NCBI GenBank assembly: GCA_964599695.1
Contig: CAZRGP010000012.1
Span: 1-49,210, forward strand
From: RUG11783 sp964599695
GTDB lineage: Bacteria; Bacillota; Clostridia; Oscillospirales; Ruminococcaceae
DNA length: 49,210 bases
Direction: 5' to 3'
A model generated the notes under the pieces. The model saw nothing but the letters and a program-made list of their open reading frames with translations. It made no database searches and was not told where the DNA came from. Below, one piece after another: positions 48,976 through 49,210 of this stretch (the stretch's first letter is position 1; every line of letters starts with the position of its first letter). Made by a program: the position numbers and the translations under genes.

Positions 48976-49210
48976 CAGCACAGCAATTAAAAAACTCCAT
49001 TTTGCAGATGGCTGTTCAAGGCAAGCTTGTTCCACAGGATCCGCACGATGAACCAGCAAGTGTACTGCTCGATCGCATCCGCAAGGAAAAAGAACAGCTT
49101 ATAAAGGAAGGCAAAATCAAAAAGGAGAAGAACCCTTCTGTTATATTCCGTGGTGCTGATAATACGCCCTATGAGAAGGTGGGCAATAATGAACCGGTAA
49201 GCATCGCGGA
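48972..49210 (+). CDS. hsdS: Type I restriction specificity subunit S, truncated by window end
   Basis: Seventy-nine codons of the N-terminus are visible (MTAQQLKNSILQMAVQGKLVPQ...). This matches HsdS proteins whose opening helix packs against HsdM, followed by the linker EPASVLLDRIRKEKEQLIKEGKIKKEK. The target-recognition domains lie beyond 49,210, so the recognition sequence cannot be predicted. It overlaps hsdM by ATGA. Confidence 0.88.
   Translation, partial: MTAQQLKNSILQMAVQGKLVPQDPHDEPASVLLDRIRKEKEQLIKEGKIKKEKNPSVIFRGADNTPYEKVGNNEPVSIA

Noticed and set aside
1..49210. CRISPR array
   Set aside because: No regularly spaced direct repeats of 25-40 bp were seen on either strand.

Overview
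The window looks like a chromosome segment of an anaerobic gut Clostridium-type Firmicute, most likely Lachnospiraceae or a close relative. Ribosome binding sites are strong AGGAGG-type and intrinsic terminators are frequent. Lipoproteins have LLVSC/LVSC lipoboxes, and the gene families (GH13/GH43 sugar enzymes, BlaI/BlaR1, VaFE/SpaA surface protein, serine recombinases) fit this group. The taxonomic call is inference.

Region 1, about 1-23,200, is mostly housekeeping and catabolic chromosome. It holds guanine deaminase; a RidA-GH13 alpha-glucosidase pair; a histidine phosphatase; an XRE regulator with a membrane domain; a DUF3267 membrane protein; and a sugar pair (FucI-like isomerase, XylB-like kinase). 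The 5' side of that pair is occupied by an IscB element (about 9,445-11,120) carrying an HNH/RuvC RNA-guided nuclease and a probable omegaRNA (HEARO-type). Beyond it lie wreckage of a GH43 and a Gfo/Idh/MocA gene. Next come a TetR regulator, a PHP phosphatase, and a coupled lipid operon (diacylglycerol kinase, FAD desaturase-like enzyme, FAD/2Fe-2S reductase, YhhN lysoplasmalogenase). TenA, two lipoproteins, a second PHP protein and a serine hydrolase complete the region.

Region 2, about 23,200-30,200, is a scarred accessory zone. A frameshifted unknown locus is followed by two diverged copies of a tRNA 3'-half plus terminator, in inverted orientation at 24.36 and 29.94 kb. They enclose a 58-aa protein, a surface-protein fragment broken at both ends, and a BlaI/BlaR1-type regulator pair with a clear promoter overlapped by palindromic operators.

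Region 3, about 30,200-37,300, holds a DUF4143 ATPase, an XRE regulator and a tightly coupled six-gene operon on the minus strand. The operon encodes a RecA/RepA-like ATPase, a large serine recombinase, three small proteins that are paralogues of the recombinase's own C-terminal domain, and an HTH protein. A divergent XRE gene faces it. This is the best candidate here for an undescribed system.

Region 4, about 37,300-44,100, is a compact integrative-element early region on the minus strand. An S24/LexA-type autoproteolytic repressor with a strong promoter and tandem operators heads a polycistron of small proteins (two zinc ribbons, HhH protein, ImmA/IrrE protease). A sigma-region-4-like protein, a MazF-like/zinc-ribbon fusion, two HTH/excisionase-like proteins and a tyrosine integrase follow. 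A possible two-state terminator/antiterminator lies in the middle. No phage structural or conjugation genes are visible.

Region 5, 44,100 to the end, runs on the plus strand: a WYL-domain regulator, then a type I restriction-modification operon hsdR-hsdM-hsdS, with hsdS cut by the window edge. It diverges from the S24 operon and reads as the defence cargo of the element, or as a neighbouring defence island.
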